A stretch of 32,022 nt of DNA from Deltaproteobacteria bacterium (GCA_025361065.1 JANYAY010000171.1:1-32022); one strand, 5' to 3'; counted from the stretch's first letter, positions 23,412-31,634 are shown. Numbers and translations: made by a program. Notes: generated from the sequence alone by a model not told the origin.

Positions 23412-23846
23412 TTAGTCCACGGCGATAAAATAGGAAGCAGTGAGACCTTGCAGAAGTTGAAAAGAACGGATCCGGATAGCAATTAATTCGACATCGGGAT
23501 CCTGAGCGAATGTTTCAAGATGGGGATGTCTCTCCAAAAGGCGTTTCAGCGCTTTTTCGTGCCGGCTTTCCTCCGATATTTTTTGAAATATGCCGTTGAT
23601 GGTCAGCGCCATTGTTTCTTGAGGCTGGCGTGAGGTACCCGAGCGGGTATCTATCAGGAGACTGACTTCAGGGTTGGCAAGCAAATTCCGGTATTTTTTG
23701 GTCTGCCGTTGGGTCAGCATATAAATTTCCAGTGTCGCTTCATCCGCTGCATAAGACATAAGAGAGCAATGGGGCACAACATTAGCGGCGGTTGCCAGGA
23801 CACAACTGTCCTTTTCCTGGACCAGGGCTTTGATTTTTTCCAACAT
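23412..23846 (-). CDS. Pyridoxamine 5'-phosphate oxidase-like flavin-binding protein
   Basis: 144 residues, the size of single-domain split-barrel proteins. The N-terminal part LVQEKDSCVLATAANVVPHCSLMSYAAD and the segment TKKYRNLLANPEVSLLIDTR are the usual PNPOx-like pattern that binds FMN, F420 or haem. Function is unknown; such proteins often protect against oxidants or reduce small molecules. It is not expected to be a true PdxH, which is longer. The ATG at 23846 has only a weak GAGGTT ribosome binding site. It stands alone between the caspase relic and the radical SAM gene; the 221-bp gap on the latter side shows nothing clear. Confidence 0.8.
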   Translation of the reverse strand: MLEKIKALVQEKDSCVLATAANVVPHCSLMSYAADEATLEIYMLTQRQTKKYRNLLANPEVSLLIDTRSGTSRQPQETMALTINGIFQKISEESRHEKALKRLLERHPHLETFAQDPDVELIAIRIRSFQLLQGLTASYFIAVD

Positions 23847-24067
23847 AAAACAGAACCTCGCTTTTCAGATAAACATCCCTTGTTAGGGCTGGATAAATCT
23901 GATCTTCATCAGGAATACTTCTGAGATTTTTTGTGGCACTATCCGGAAACTATTTTTTACTAAAACATCGTTTGTTCATGGGTAGACTATAAGTTTTTCG
24001 GACTTTTAGGTCAAGGAAATATTGGCCGTAAAATGCAGAGAAAAAAGCAGTAAGAGCAGGCCATTAA

Positions 24068-24946
24068 TCACAGTCCCCGCATATGGTCGGAACGGATCAG
24101 GCGCGCGTCGCGGCTTTGCAGGACGTGATCCACGGCGGCAATCATTTTTGCCCGGTCTTTCTGGAGGGTGCCGCTGATGGGCAGATAGTTCGAGGCGTGG
24201 GCACCGACAAACTTCAGATTGTCCATGGTAATATTCTCGAAGATCATCTTCATCTCCTCGAGGGTTTCGAAGGGGTCCAGCAGCTCGAAGGCCCCGGATT
24301 GCACTTGCCGGTGCAGGGGGGTTCCCGGCACGGGGGTATAGGTCAGCGCCGCCAGATATTGGGGCTTCATCTCATTGCAGATTTTCGCCGTTGCCAGGGC
24401 ATGCCTTCCCGATGCCTCGCCTTTTCCCGCCAGTCCCAGCAAAACCATGACGGACAGGTTTATTCCCGCTGCCACCAGGTGTTGCCCCGCCCGGAGCATA
24501 TCGGCTGCGCCGACACCCTTTTTGACCTTTTTCAAAAGCTCGTCGTCTCCCGTCTCCACGCCGATGTAAGCCTTGCCCAGTCCCGCGGCGCGCAGGGCCT
24601 TCAGTTCGTCCAGAGATTTGCCAAGTGTACTCTGGGGGCCGACATAGCTTCCTACGTGCCTCAGCTGCGGAAAGGTCTCCCGGAGCGTCCGGAGAATTTC
24701 CAGAAGCATCTCCGTATCGATGGCAATGGCGTCGCCGTCGCACAGGAAGACCTTTTCACAATCGCCATAATGGGCTTTGGCCAGGGCAATATCCTCTTTG
24801 ATCTCGGCGAGTGTCCGGATGCGGTAATGCTTGTCTTTGTACATCCCGCAAAAGGTGCATTGGTTATGCGAGCAGCCCACGGTGCATTGAAGGAGATAGC
24901 TGTTTGCCTCGCTGAAAGGGCGGAAGATGTTACCTTCGTATCTCAT
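24068..24946 (-). CDS. Radical SAM protein
   Basis: 292 residues. Near the N-terminus is a Cys-rich segment CTVGCSHNQCTFCGMYKDK, with Cys21, Cys25, Cys30 and Cys33. The likely [4Fe-4S] triad, Cys25-x4-Cys30-x2-Cys33, is one residue longer than the standard CX3CX2C. Further radical SAM features are the CDGDA strand, the GSYVGPQS segment, and YIGVETGDDELLKKVKKG (about 137-154), a typical SAM-contact region. The reaction is unknown. The ATG at 24946 has AAGGATG upstream. It lies 50 bp after the caspase-like gene on the same strand. Relatives with the same CSHNxCTFCGMY segment are a recognised but functionally unassigned group, as far as I recall. Confidence 0.85.
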   Translation of the reverse strand: MRYEGNIFRPFSEANSYLLQCTVGCSHNQCTFCGMYKDKHYRIRTLAEIKEDIALAKAHYGDCEKVFLCDGDAIAIDTEMLLEILRTLRETFPQLRHVGSYVGPQSTLGKSLDELKALRAAGLGKAYIGVETGDDELLKKVKKGVGAADMLRAGQHLVAAGINLSVMVLLGLAGKGEASGRHALATAKICNEMKPQYLAALTYTPVPGTPLHRQVQSGAFELLDPFETLEEMKMIFENITMDNLKFVGAHASNYLPISGTLQKDRAKMIAAVDHVLQSRDARLIRSDHMRGL

Positions 24947-24974
24947 TTGTTCATCCTTGGTCGGTTGTCAGGGA

Positions 24975-24995
24975 AAAGGCTCAAGGCCAGAGACT
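24975..24995 (+). repeat. Short copy of the heptamer repeat
   Basis: Three units, AAAGGCT, CAAGGCC and AGAGACT, directly after the caspase-like gene's stop on the minus strand. This matches the layout of the expanded array at 23232-23308 beside the relic. Confidence 0.7.
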
Positions 24996-24996
24996 G

Positions 24997-27990
24997 TCAG
25001 TTCACTTTAAACAGAGGACTGTCTTTCCCGAAATTAATAATAAACGGAGTCTGGGGATGTCCCAGCCTGCTGGAAATCTCCGCCGTCTTGTCCTTCGAAT
25101 AGCGCCCCAGCTTCGTCACCGTTACCATGCCGTCTCGCTCGGTATCCACCTCACTGCCCTTGGCAATCCCCTGCAACAATGTATGGGTGTACAAGCCATT
25201 ACCCTGAAAACCATCCAGCGCCGTCTGCACACTGCCGGCGGAAGCAAAAATGTGCAGCCCCATTTTCTTTGCCAACACCGACATCCGGGCATCGTAAAGG
25301 CCGCTGACAATGTTATCCACACCACCGGCGTGGCAGGTATCGAAGATAAACAGTTGAGACAGAGATTTTATCTTCTTGGAGATTTCGACAATTTCATTGG
25401 AACTGATCAGGCTCACAGTACTAAATAACTTCCCGTCAAAGCTGCTGGTAACTATGTAGTACTGCCCTTGCAGTAACAGTCCATGGGAGGCGTCAAAAAA
25501 TATAAAACGGTCTCCCTGTTTTATTTTTTGGGACAGATTATCTATTGTGGCCAGAATATTGGGTTTACCGGCCTGTTCATTTACCAGCCGGATCAAATGG
25601 ATATTTTCCGGTTTATAGATGGTACGAGCCGCAGCCGACAGCCGGCCTGCGAAATCTGCCGCATCCTTGGCCGCGTACTTGAGATTGATGGAGGCGTCAC
25701 GATACCTGTCGATGCCGACAGCCAGGATGTAAAGATGAGGATCGGCCTGTTTTACCGTGGATACGAACCGGGCTGTTTCCAGAAAACTCTGCACAGTATT
25801 GGGGGCATTAAAGGCTGTCAGGCTGATTTCATTCTCTCCTGCCATGCCCTCGACGTTAATGCATTCCTCAACGAGGTTTCCTTTCGGTGCACCCTGTTGA
25901 TCCCCGGATAATTTGATTGACTTCACAATGAGCGAGCGCATATCCTGATAGACAGCCCTGCTATTGAGTGCGGCGAGCTGCATTTTGGCCGTATTTTCAT
26001 TTTTCACCGCTTCGCGATAAAACCCGTCCGACTTGATGAGCTTGCCGTTCTGGAAGATCCGGATTTCACCGATACCTCCACCGGCACTTTTCACACGATA
26101 GCAGACTTTGGCCGCGGGCGTTCCGATTTCGCCGGGCAATGAGCTGAAACTGACCCGGGGGGGAGGATTCCTGATCGCTTCGGAAAGCGTCAGCGTAACC
26201 AGGTCGGCAATATTTTCCCCGCTTAGTTTGACCGTTACAATATCGGGCCGATAAAAGAGATCGTAAAACTGGTCAATCCCATATACCTTCGTATTGACAA
26301 GAATGTTCAGTTGCTTGTGACCATTGGGTGATGAATTATAATAACCGTCCGCAGTGACAATTATCCACTCGCCCTCACTGGCATCAATAAACTTGATCAG
26401 CTCTTCGCCGGTATTGGCGTTCCAGAGCCGTATCGTGCCGTCCGCCCCGCCGGATGCAACAATGTGCGGCTTGCTGGAAAAGGCGGTGGTTTTTACTTCT
26501 CCGGTGTGTCCGGCCAGTGTCCGCACTTCCCGTCCGGAGGCGGTATCCCAGATTTTCACCAGATTGTCGCGGCCTGCCGACAGGATGCGCCTGCCATCGG
26601 ATGAAAACGCCAGGGAGTTAATTCTCCCGGAGTGTCCGGTGAAATTTTTTATTTTTTGCCCGGTGGAAGCATCCCACAGACTGATCACGCCGCCCCAGTT
26701 TCCGGAAAGCAGATATTGGCCGTCCGGCGAATAGATGACTGTGCTTAAGCGATTCTTGAATGATTCTATGTTCCAGGCCATTTTATCACCCATGCGCACA
26801 ATAGGTGCGGGAGGAGCCTCAGATCTCGGGGCTGCGGCAGCAGGTGCGGGAACTGCGCCGCGGGAGTCGCCGCCTCTTCCTCTCCCGGCGGCGGACCGCA
26901 CATTATCTCTGGCGGCTTTGTAGTCGGGAACCGTTTTATTTTCTTTGAAAGGTCCGGTTTCGGCTCCTGTAGAAACATCCCATATTTTGATGGTGCCGTC
27001 CCAGCTTCCGGAAACCGCATATTTGCCGTCCGGGGAAAAGCCAACAGAGTTCACCCACGCCGTGTGTCCGGTAAATGAGCGTATTTCCTGTCCGGAGGCA
27101 ATATCCCAGAGCCTGATGACTTTATCACTGCCCGAGGTCAGCACAGAGCGCCCGTCGGGGGAAAAGGCCACGGATTCAATCAGATCATCTTTAGTCGGTC
27201 CGGTAAATACCTTTATTGTTTTTCCCGTTTCCACATCCCATAGTTTCGCTTTATGATTATAGCCGCCGGTGATAATTAATCGGGCATCCGGCGAAAAGGC
27301 GACGGAATAAATTACTTCCGTAACCCCGGCAAATGTTCTGTTTTCCCGGCCTGTCGCTGCATCCCAAAGCCGCAGAGATGTTCCGCCTGCCGAAACAATC
27401 AACTTGCCGTTTTTAGAATAATCCAGGGATTCAATTTCATTATGTCCCGGCGGGGCATAAATTTTTGCAGTTATATCGGCTTGCGCCGGATTGGGATTTT
27501 CCTGGAGAGCATCCGGAGCCTGCCCTTGTCCGCCCGAGTCCGGTGATTGCCCCATCCTTCCCACGATGGTCAGGATGGTCGGAGACATGCGAAAGACTGA
27601 TAAAACTATTCTGTCGCCGGGACTTGCGCCGGAAACAGCGCGTTCAAATGCACCAACGTTTTTAATTTTCTGGTAATTAAAACCAAGAAAGATGTCATTG
27701 GGTTTTATCCCCATTTGCGCTGCCGGCCCCCCTTTTGTTACCGAGGTAACCAAAACACCGTCATCCAAACTAGTCAACCGGGAAAGAAATCGCTTTGGCA
27801 TGCCCTCCAAAGACTGAACCTGAACGCCAAGCCATGCTTTTTCTTCGGCATATGCCGCAACGGGAGTGGCAGCGGATATAAACAAACAACAGATTATCAG
27901 CGCGCAAATAGGCAAAAACGAAATTAAAGACAAAAATGGATTTGTTAATCCGCTTTTATCAATAGTTCTTTTGTTGTTTAAAGTGATCAT
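24997..27990 (-). CDS. Secreted PDZ / WD40 / caspase-like (C14) protein
   Basis: 997 residues. A long signal peptide or anchor (about 17-48, ending AAYAEE) is followed by a PDZ domain (51-145; WLGVQVQS, GVLVTSVTKGGPAAQMGIKPND). Then come seven WD40 repeats (about 180-560) ending LRLWD, AKLWD, IRLWD, IKIWD, ISLWD, VKIWD and IRLWN, enough for one propeller. Between repeats 4 and 5 is an unstructured insert rich in Gly, Arg, Ala and Pro. The C-terminal domain (about 755-990) is caspase-like: His836 in FFDASHGL and Cys886 in FDTCHAGG form the catalytic pair. It should act outside the cytoplasm; target unknown. Propeller-plus-peptidase proteins of this type occur in multicellular and deltaproteobacterial lineages. 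The ATG at 27990 has AGGAGG eight bases upstream. The 266-bp gap behind it (27991-28256) shows nothing clear. Confidence 0.9.
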   Translation of the reverse strand: MITLNNKRTIDKSGLTNPFLSLISFLPICALIICCLFISAATPVAAYAEEKAWLGVQVQSLEGMPKRFLSRLTSLDDGVLVTSVTKGGPAAQMGIKPNDIFLGFNYQKIKNVGAFERAVSGASPGDRIVLSVFRMSPTILTIVGRMGQSPDSGGQGQAPDALQENPNPAQADITAKIYAPPGHNEIESLDYSKNGKLIVSAGGTSLRLWDAATGRENRTFAGVTEVIYSVAFSPDARLIITGGYNHKAKLWDVETGKTIKVFTGPTKDDLIESVAFSPDGRSVLTSGSDKVIRLWDIASGQEIRSFTGHTAWVNSVGFSPDGKYAVSGSWDGTIKIWDVSTGAETGPFKENKTVPDYKAARDNVRSAAGRGRGGDSRGAVPAPAAAAPRSEAPPAPIVRMGDKMAWNIESFKNRLSTVIYSPDGQYLLSGNWGGVISLWDASTGQKIKNFTGHSGRINSLAFSSDGRRILSAGRDNLVKIWDTASGREVRTLAGHTGEVKTTAFSSKPHIVASGGADGTIRLWNANTGEELIKFIDASEGEWIIVTADGYYNSSPNGHKQLNILVNTKVYGIDQFYDLFYRPDIVTVKLSGENIADLVTLTLSEAIRNPPPRVSFSSLPGEIGTPAAKVCYRVKSAGGGIGEIRIFQNGKLIKSDGFYREAVKNENTAKMQLAALNSRAVYQDMRSLIVKSIKLSGDQQGAPKGNLVEECINVEGMAGENEISLTAFNAPNTVQSFLETARFVSTVKQADPHLYILAVGIDRYRDASINLKYAAKDAADFAGRLSAAARTIYKPENIHLIRLVNEQAGKPNILATIDNLSQKIKQGDRFIFFDASHGLLLQGQYYIVTSSFDGKLFSTVSLISSNEIVEISKKIKSLSQLFIFDTCHAGGVDNIVSGLYDARMSVLAKKMGLHIFASAGSVQTALDGFQGNGLYTHTLLQGIAKGSEVDTERDGMVTVTKLGRYSKDKTAEISSRLGHPQTPFIINFGKDSPLFKVN

Positions 27991-28256
27991 GTCTGAACCT
28001 CCTGCAAAGTTCTTAATATCATAAATGCCGGGAAAGCAAGATGAATGATTATGCCTCGAAATCCCTTGTTTTCATAGAAGTTATCTGTCTTCGAATTTCC
28101 GGAAGAAGCATTTGCTGAAAAACAATTCCTTAATTTCCTGACGTGAAATACACTGAAGATTACCGGCGGGAAACTGCTGCTTTTGCAGGAAACGGGGAGG
28201 ATAGATGGTCGGAATATTTACATTTTCCCCGATCTGACCGACAGGAAAAGCCGTTT

Positions 28257-28529
28257 TTATTCTTTATGGAAGATAAGGCTGAGCGTGGCGAACAGTATGA
28301 GAATGATCACAAAGCCGGTCAGTAAAAATGCCTGGCCGCTTAGCTTCCCGGCGCCGGCTTCGATAAATAGCGGCAGGTCCCAGATGTGACTCCAGAAAAG
28401 GATGGCAAAGTAACCGATAAAAAGGGACAGCTTGACGCGGCCGAAGATCAGTGTGACGGTGATCAGGATGAGCGCGGTGATCATCTGGGACATCGGAATG
28501 GATATCTGTGTGGATAACAGGCTCTCCAT
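28257..28529 (-). CDS. Small membrane protein of unknown function
   Basis: 90 residues from the ATG at 28529, chosen because AAAGGAGG lies seven bases upstream; the frame runs open to 28613 without a ribosome binding site. Three hydrophobic segments are visible, about residues 15-33 (MITALILITVTLIFGRV), 36-47 (SLFIGYFAILFW) and 69-86 (AFLLTGFVIILILFATLSLI). I do not recognise a family. A perfect CRP-type site lies about 100 bp upstream, overlapping the end of the Crp/Fnr gene, so expression probably depends on that regulator or a relative. Confidence 0.8.
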   Translation of the reverse strand: MESLLSTQISIPMSQMITALILITVTLIFGRVKLSLFIGYFAILFWSHIWDLPLFIEAGAGKLSGQAFLLTGFVIILILFATLSLIFHKE

Positions 28530-28571
28530 AACAAATCCTCCTTTCAATAGGACTTCCAGGATATCTGTCTG

Positions 28572-28589
28572 CTGTTTTTCGCAAAACAG
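28572..28589. promoter_or_regulatory. Inverted repeat upstream of small membrane gene
   Basis: CTGTTTT-TCGC-AAAACAG, 7-bp perfect arms, lies between the CRP-type site and the ribosome binding site. It could be a second operator or a 5' leader hairpin. Confidence 0.45.
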
Positions 28590-28630
28590 ACTCTTTGACT
28601 TGGATACTCGCACAGATGGATCGGAAATGC

Positions 28631-28646
28631 TGTGATCGAAATCACA
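28631..28646. promoter_or_regulatory. Perfect CRP-type binding site
   Basis: TGTGA-TCGAAA-TCACA matches the CRP consensus TGTGA-N6-TCACA at all ten fixed positions. It overlaps the stop codon of the Crp/Fnr gene and stands 101 bp before the small membrane gene's ATG, a usual activator distance. As RNA it could form a 6-bp stem with a CGAA loop, but no T-run follows. Confidence 0.75.
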
Positions 28647-29364
28647 AAGAATCGGTATTCCTGTAAAAGGCAGGCTTGAGAAGAATGAATTTGCGATCGG
28701 TGATGGCGATTTCCTCTGCTTTTTCCAGACGGTTTATCATGCGTGTGGCCGTCTCCCGCGTCAGTGAGGCGAAGTTTCCAATGTCGCTGTGAGTGAGTTT
28801 CATATCAATCCTGGTTCCGTCCGGACAGGACACACCAAACTGCTCTGCCATGTATTCCAGTACGGCCCTGACCCGGTGTTCCGCGTCGGCGAAACTCATG
28901 ACCTTCATCATGGACCAGGCGTTTCTCAACCGACCGCAGAGCATGAAGATGATTCCCTTGAGAACTTTATTGTTCTCGAGCAACTGCCGGCAAAATACCT
29001 CCCGGGATATCTGCCCGATCCGGGTGTTCTCCAGAGCGATGACCGTGGCCGGTGCGGTCCCTCCGTCCAGGATCGCCATTTCACCAAAGAAATCCCCTCT
29101 TTTGTGAATTGCCAGCATTTTTTCTTTACCGTCAGCGCTCAATTGAATGATTTTCACCTTTCCCGAGAAAACGAAATAAAAATAATTGGCCGTGTCCTCC
29201 TCCTGGAGAATAATCTGATTCTTTTTGAATTGTTTTTCCTCCAGCAGCCCTTTAAATTCGGCAATTTCCCTGTTGTTCAGGCAGGCTAAGAAAGGAATCT
29301 TTCCTATGGCATAATCTATTCTGGTCCGCTGCGCCATCTCCTTCAAGTCTTTTTTCACGGCCAT
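28642..29364 (-). CDS. Crp/Fnr-family transcriptional regulator
   Basis: 240 residues. The N-terminal cyclic-nucleotide-binding fold spans about 25-140, with GDFFGEMAILDGGTAPATVIA at the place of the cAMP pocket; the Arg-Thr/Ser pair that holds cAMP phosphate in CRP is not clearly kept (TAPAT). There is no N-terminal Cys cluster, so it is not an oxygen-sensing FNR. A helix of about 140-165 links to a winged helix-turn-helix (191-216, THSDIGNFASLTRETATRMINRLEK region) with the SLTRET recognition helix common in CRP proteins. The ATG at 29364 has AGGAGA nine bases upstream. It precedes the small membrane gene, which has a matching site at this gene's end. Confidence 0.9.
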   Translation of the reverse strand: MAVKKDLKEMAQRTRIDYAIGKIPFLACLNNREIAEFKGLLEEKQFKKNQIILQEEDTANYFYFVFSGKVKIIQLSADGKEKMLAIHKRGDFFGEMAILDGGTAPATVIALENTRIGQISREVFCRQLLENNKVLKGIIFMLCGRLRNAWSMMKVMSFADAEHRVRAVLEYMAEQFGVSCPDGTRIDMKLTHSDIGNFASLTRETATRMINRLEKAEEIAITDRKFILLKPAFYRNTDSL

Positions 29365-29630
29365 CTGACCATTCTCCTGAATCGTGTCAATCGCTGCGCT
29401 GCGGCATGTTTCAGCCGGAAACGCTATCTACACTTATGGGGCACCGGACCGGATGATCTCCTGCCCTTTCTTTTCACAAGGACTATTAACAATGGCAGTC
29501 TGGCATATTTCTTAGAGTTCATCAACTGAAGAATACAGAAAGTACATCCCGGGCAAAGCCAGCAGCGATATTTTTATTTTCAGTCACTGACAAATCTTGC
29601 ACCATCCTGCAAGTCCTCAGAATTATTATA
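29365..29630. other. Gene-free stretch upstream of the Crp/Fnr gene
   Basis: I see no gene, RNA or clear promoter in this part. It borders the long MITE-like element. Confidence 0.45.
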
Positions 29631-29775
29631 ATACCAAGTCGCATTCTTTAGCTAACTTTGTTGGCACAGCCTGCCCCGGCGCAGGCCGGGGTCGTCGGCT
29701 TCCTCAACGTATGTACAATACGCCTGCGGAGCCTCCTCCTTGCCGCCGCGTTATCTTTTGAATGCAACTTGGTAT
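29631..29775. mobile_element. MITE-like element, full copy
   Basis: 145 bp bounded by terminal inverted repeats ATACCAAGTCGCATTC and GAATGCAACTTGGTAT (15 of 16 paired), with weaker pairing continuing through a TAAC motif on each side. The core holds a CCCCGG/CCGGGG stem and an internal CGTAT/ATACG hairpin. It has no coding capacity. A shortened copy at 8257-8350 shares the ends and left core. No clear target duplication was seen beyond the A+T-rich flanks. Confidence 0.8.
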
Positions 29776-29814
29776 AAATGCCGAGTGAAGATTACTGGTG
29801 AAAGAATCAATAAA

Positions 29815-29845
29815 AAAGGCAGAGCCATTTTCTGACCCTGCCTTT
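29815..29845 (-). terminator. Rho-independent terminator of the PEP-CTERM gene
   Basis: On the minus strand AAAGGCAG, a 15-nt loop and CTGCCTTT form a perfect stem followed by TTTATTG, 28 nt after the stop codon. Confidence 0.8.
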
Positions 29846-29872
29846 CTGCAATTAAATCGCTTTTGTGTTTCG

Positions 29873-30793
29873 TTAATTCTTTAACTTTCTCCTGACTCCT
29901 GCCAGCCCAACCAGACCAAGGCCAAGGAGAAGCATGGTTGCTGGTTCCGGGACTTGGGTCTGTACGGTGGTGGGAAGAAAATGGACATCCCCTGGGCCAA
30001 TAACGTCAAGGCCGCCGCTCAAGCCGTAGCTGCCAGCCAGATCGCCCGTGCAAACGCCGGAGAGGCTGTTTTGATCCAACGTCACTGCACCAGTACTTGC
30101 CAAGGCTCTGCCGCAATGATCTGTCGCGCCGGTGTTCATCCCGATGCTAGTGAGCGCGAGTATGTTCCCCAGGAATGTGCTGTATGTGCCGATGGTCGCG
30201 GAGCTACGGACATTCCAATATACGCCGGCGCCTGCACCTGTATTGATCACGTTCACGACCGAGCTGGACGAGGTGATCAGATCTGCATCCATCTGGAAAA
30301 CCCAGGCCGCGTTAGCGTTGCCCCCACCGTCTAGAGTGAGCGCCCCCGTCAAATTGGTGCTTCCCGCATGAACTGTATAGACGCCCGGAGAGAGGGTAAG
30401 TCCAGTCAGGTCCGCAAGCGATAGGGTGGTACCTGTCCCCATAGAATTAAGATTAGTTATCGCTGTGGTGAGTAGACCCTGAGCCGTCGCCGCGAGTGGG
30501 GTAGTTACTTGTAGTGATCCAGCTGTGATATTGATCCCTCCGTCGATCGAGCTGCCTGCGTAGACACCTACATTTCCGACGACGTTGCTCGTGGGGACAT
30601 TGGTCACCGCCGTGGCACCCAGAACCGTAAAGCTCGCCAAATCCGAACCCAGTATTGGATCGGCCGAGACCAGAGATGGGTAGGGAAGAGAGGCGCATGC
30701 TGCTACTACGAATAGAATAAATAACTTGCTCTTCATTTTAGATGCTATTCGTTCACCCAAAGTGTACCTCATTTTCTTAGAAATATTTCTCAT
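29873..30793 (-). CDS. Ice-binding-like (DUF3494) protein with PEP-CTERM sorting signal
   Basis: 306 residues from the ATG at 30793 (an adjacent ATG at 30796 is possible; AAGGAG lies six bases before 30793). A charged N-terminal stretch is followed by a hydrophobic signal core near residues 22-44 (KLFILFVVAACASL, cut likely after LVSA). The body has the DUF3494 pattern: LGSDLASFTVLGATAVTNV, the GNVGVYAGSSIDG block, LSPGVYT, AAWVFQMDADL and a repetitive Thr/Ser/Gly-rich beta-solenoid composition. The C-terminus, VPEPATMLLLGLGLVGLAG followed by VRRK, is a PEP-CTERM signal recognised by an exosortase, which anchors or exports the protein. True ice binding is not proven; many relatives are surface adhesins. 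No exosortase is in the window. An inefficient later ATG (30736) lacks a ribosome binding site. Confidence 0.9.
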   Translation of the reverse strand: MRNISKKMRYTLGERIASKMKSKLFILFVVAACASLPYPSLVSADPILGSDLASFTVLGATAVTNVPTSNVVGNVGVYAGSSIDGGINITAGSLQVTTPLAATAQGLLTTAITNLNSMGTGTTLSLADLTGLTLSPGVYTVHAGSTNLTGALTLDGGGNANAAWVFQMDADLITSSSSVVNVINTGAGAGVYWNVRSSATIGTYSTFLGNILALTSIGMNTGATDHCGRALASTGAVTLDQNSLSGVCTGDLAGSYGLSGGLDVIGPGDVHFLPTTVQTQVPEPATMLLLGLGLVGLAGVRRKLKN

Positions 30794-30873
30794 CATTTTC
30801 TCCTTTCTTTGGGTGGTCTCAATAAAGAGACATATCCCCTAAAAATAAAATTACATGCATATAATACGCCTTG

Positions 30874-30906
30874 CATAACATAACATAACATAACATAACA
30901 TAACAT
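30874..30906. repeat. Pentamer microsatellite (CATAA) upstream of the PEP-CTERM gene
   Basis: Six exact CATAA units and a partial seventh, about 80 bp before the start codon and next to an A+T-rich TATTATAT that could be a -10 box on the minus strand. Repeat-number change could alter transcription. Confidence 0.85.
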
Positions 30907-31119
30907 ATTGAATTAATGACTATTTTTTTATATACGATGGATTTCTTTTCTGTGATTATAAAAAAGGAATTGTAAACATATCCGACACCAGCCCGGCAAT
31001 TTTAACCTGGAATTATAACTTAATATGCTGAATATATTCACATAAATCAGTTCTGAATCCTATCGTAAAGAATTCCGACACAAAATCAACCACCCCGCAG
31101 CAAGCTGCGGAGAATTAAC
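30907..31119. other. Gene-free A+T-rich stretch
   Basis: Low-complexity, A+T-rich, with no supported gene. The hairpin CCGCAG-CAAG-CTGCGG near 31096-31111 is the only structure seen. Confidence 0.5.
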
Positions 31120-31575
31120 GCTCGTCCCGCTAAAGAGACTGTGTCACAATAGCAGACAAAACCATTAACCCCGTCATGCCGGTGAAAACCGGCATCCAGA
31201 CGTCGTCCCGACGAAAGAGACTGTGTCGCAATTGACAGATGCTGATTGCAGTCTATTCGTAATGTCCCCCGCTGGCGGGGGCAAGGGGGTGGATATTTTT
31301 GAAGTAGCCGTAATATTCATGAGTTACACTTTGGTACTACTTAGTCCACCTCCGTCACTACGTGACACCTCCGCCAGCGGAGGACACGAAATGGCAATTT
31401 ATCCTATTGCGACACATCCTCAAAAGCCGGGAACCAGTTCAAAGTTGCTGGATTCCCCCTTATCGAGTACGGGGCATGCTCTTCGTCGCGCTTCGCTGGA
31501 ATATGATCCGGCGTATGCTGGACGGAATGACAAAAAAGTAATTGCGACACAGTCTCTTTCGCCGGAATGACGATT
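31120..31575. repeat. Mosaic of dispersed intergenic repeats (right copy)
   Basis: The motif GAGACTGTGTCRCAAT occurs at 31135-31150 and 31217-31232 in plus orientation and near 31540-31556 inverted, and the same motif is found inverted near 122-137 and 322-338 at the left edge. Between them stands a CCGGTGAAAACCGG hairpin with GCATCCAGACGTCGTCCCGA (31180-31215). Bases 31281-31428 repeat 1-149 in the same orientation and 31450-31511 repeat 160-222 in inverted orientation. Frames across this region are repeat-derived and not considered genes. Confidence 0.8.
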
Positions 31576-31634
31576 CTGAGGCTTTTCCGACTTTTTACGA
31601 GGTCGTCAGCTTTCATCTGACACGAAGGGAAGAT

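Noticed and set aside
24083-25102. 339-residue plus-strand frame
   Set aside because: Antisense to the radical SAM gene and the end of the caspase-like gene; composition typical of a shadow frame.
28631-28646. CRP-type palindrome as terminator of the Crp/Fnr gene
   Set aside because: The stem is only 6 bp, overlaps the stop codon and has no T-run.
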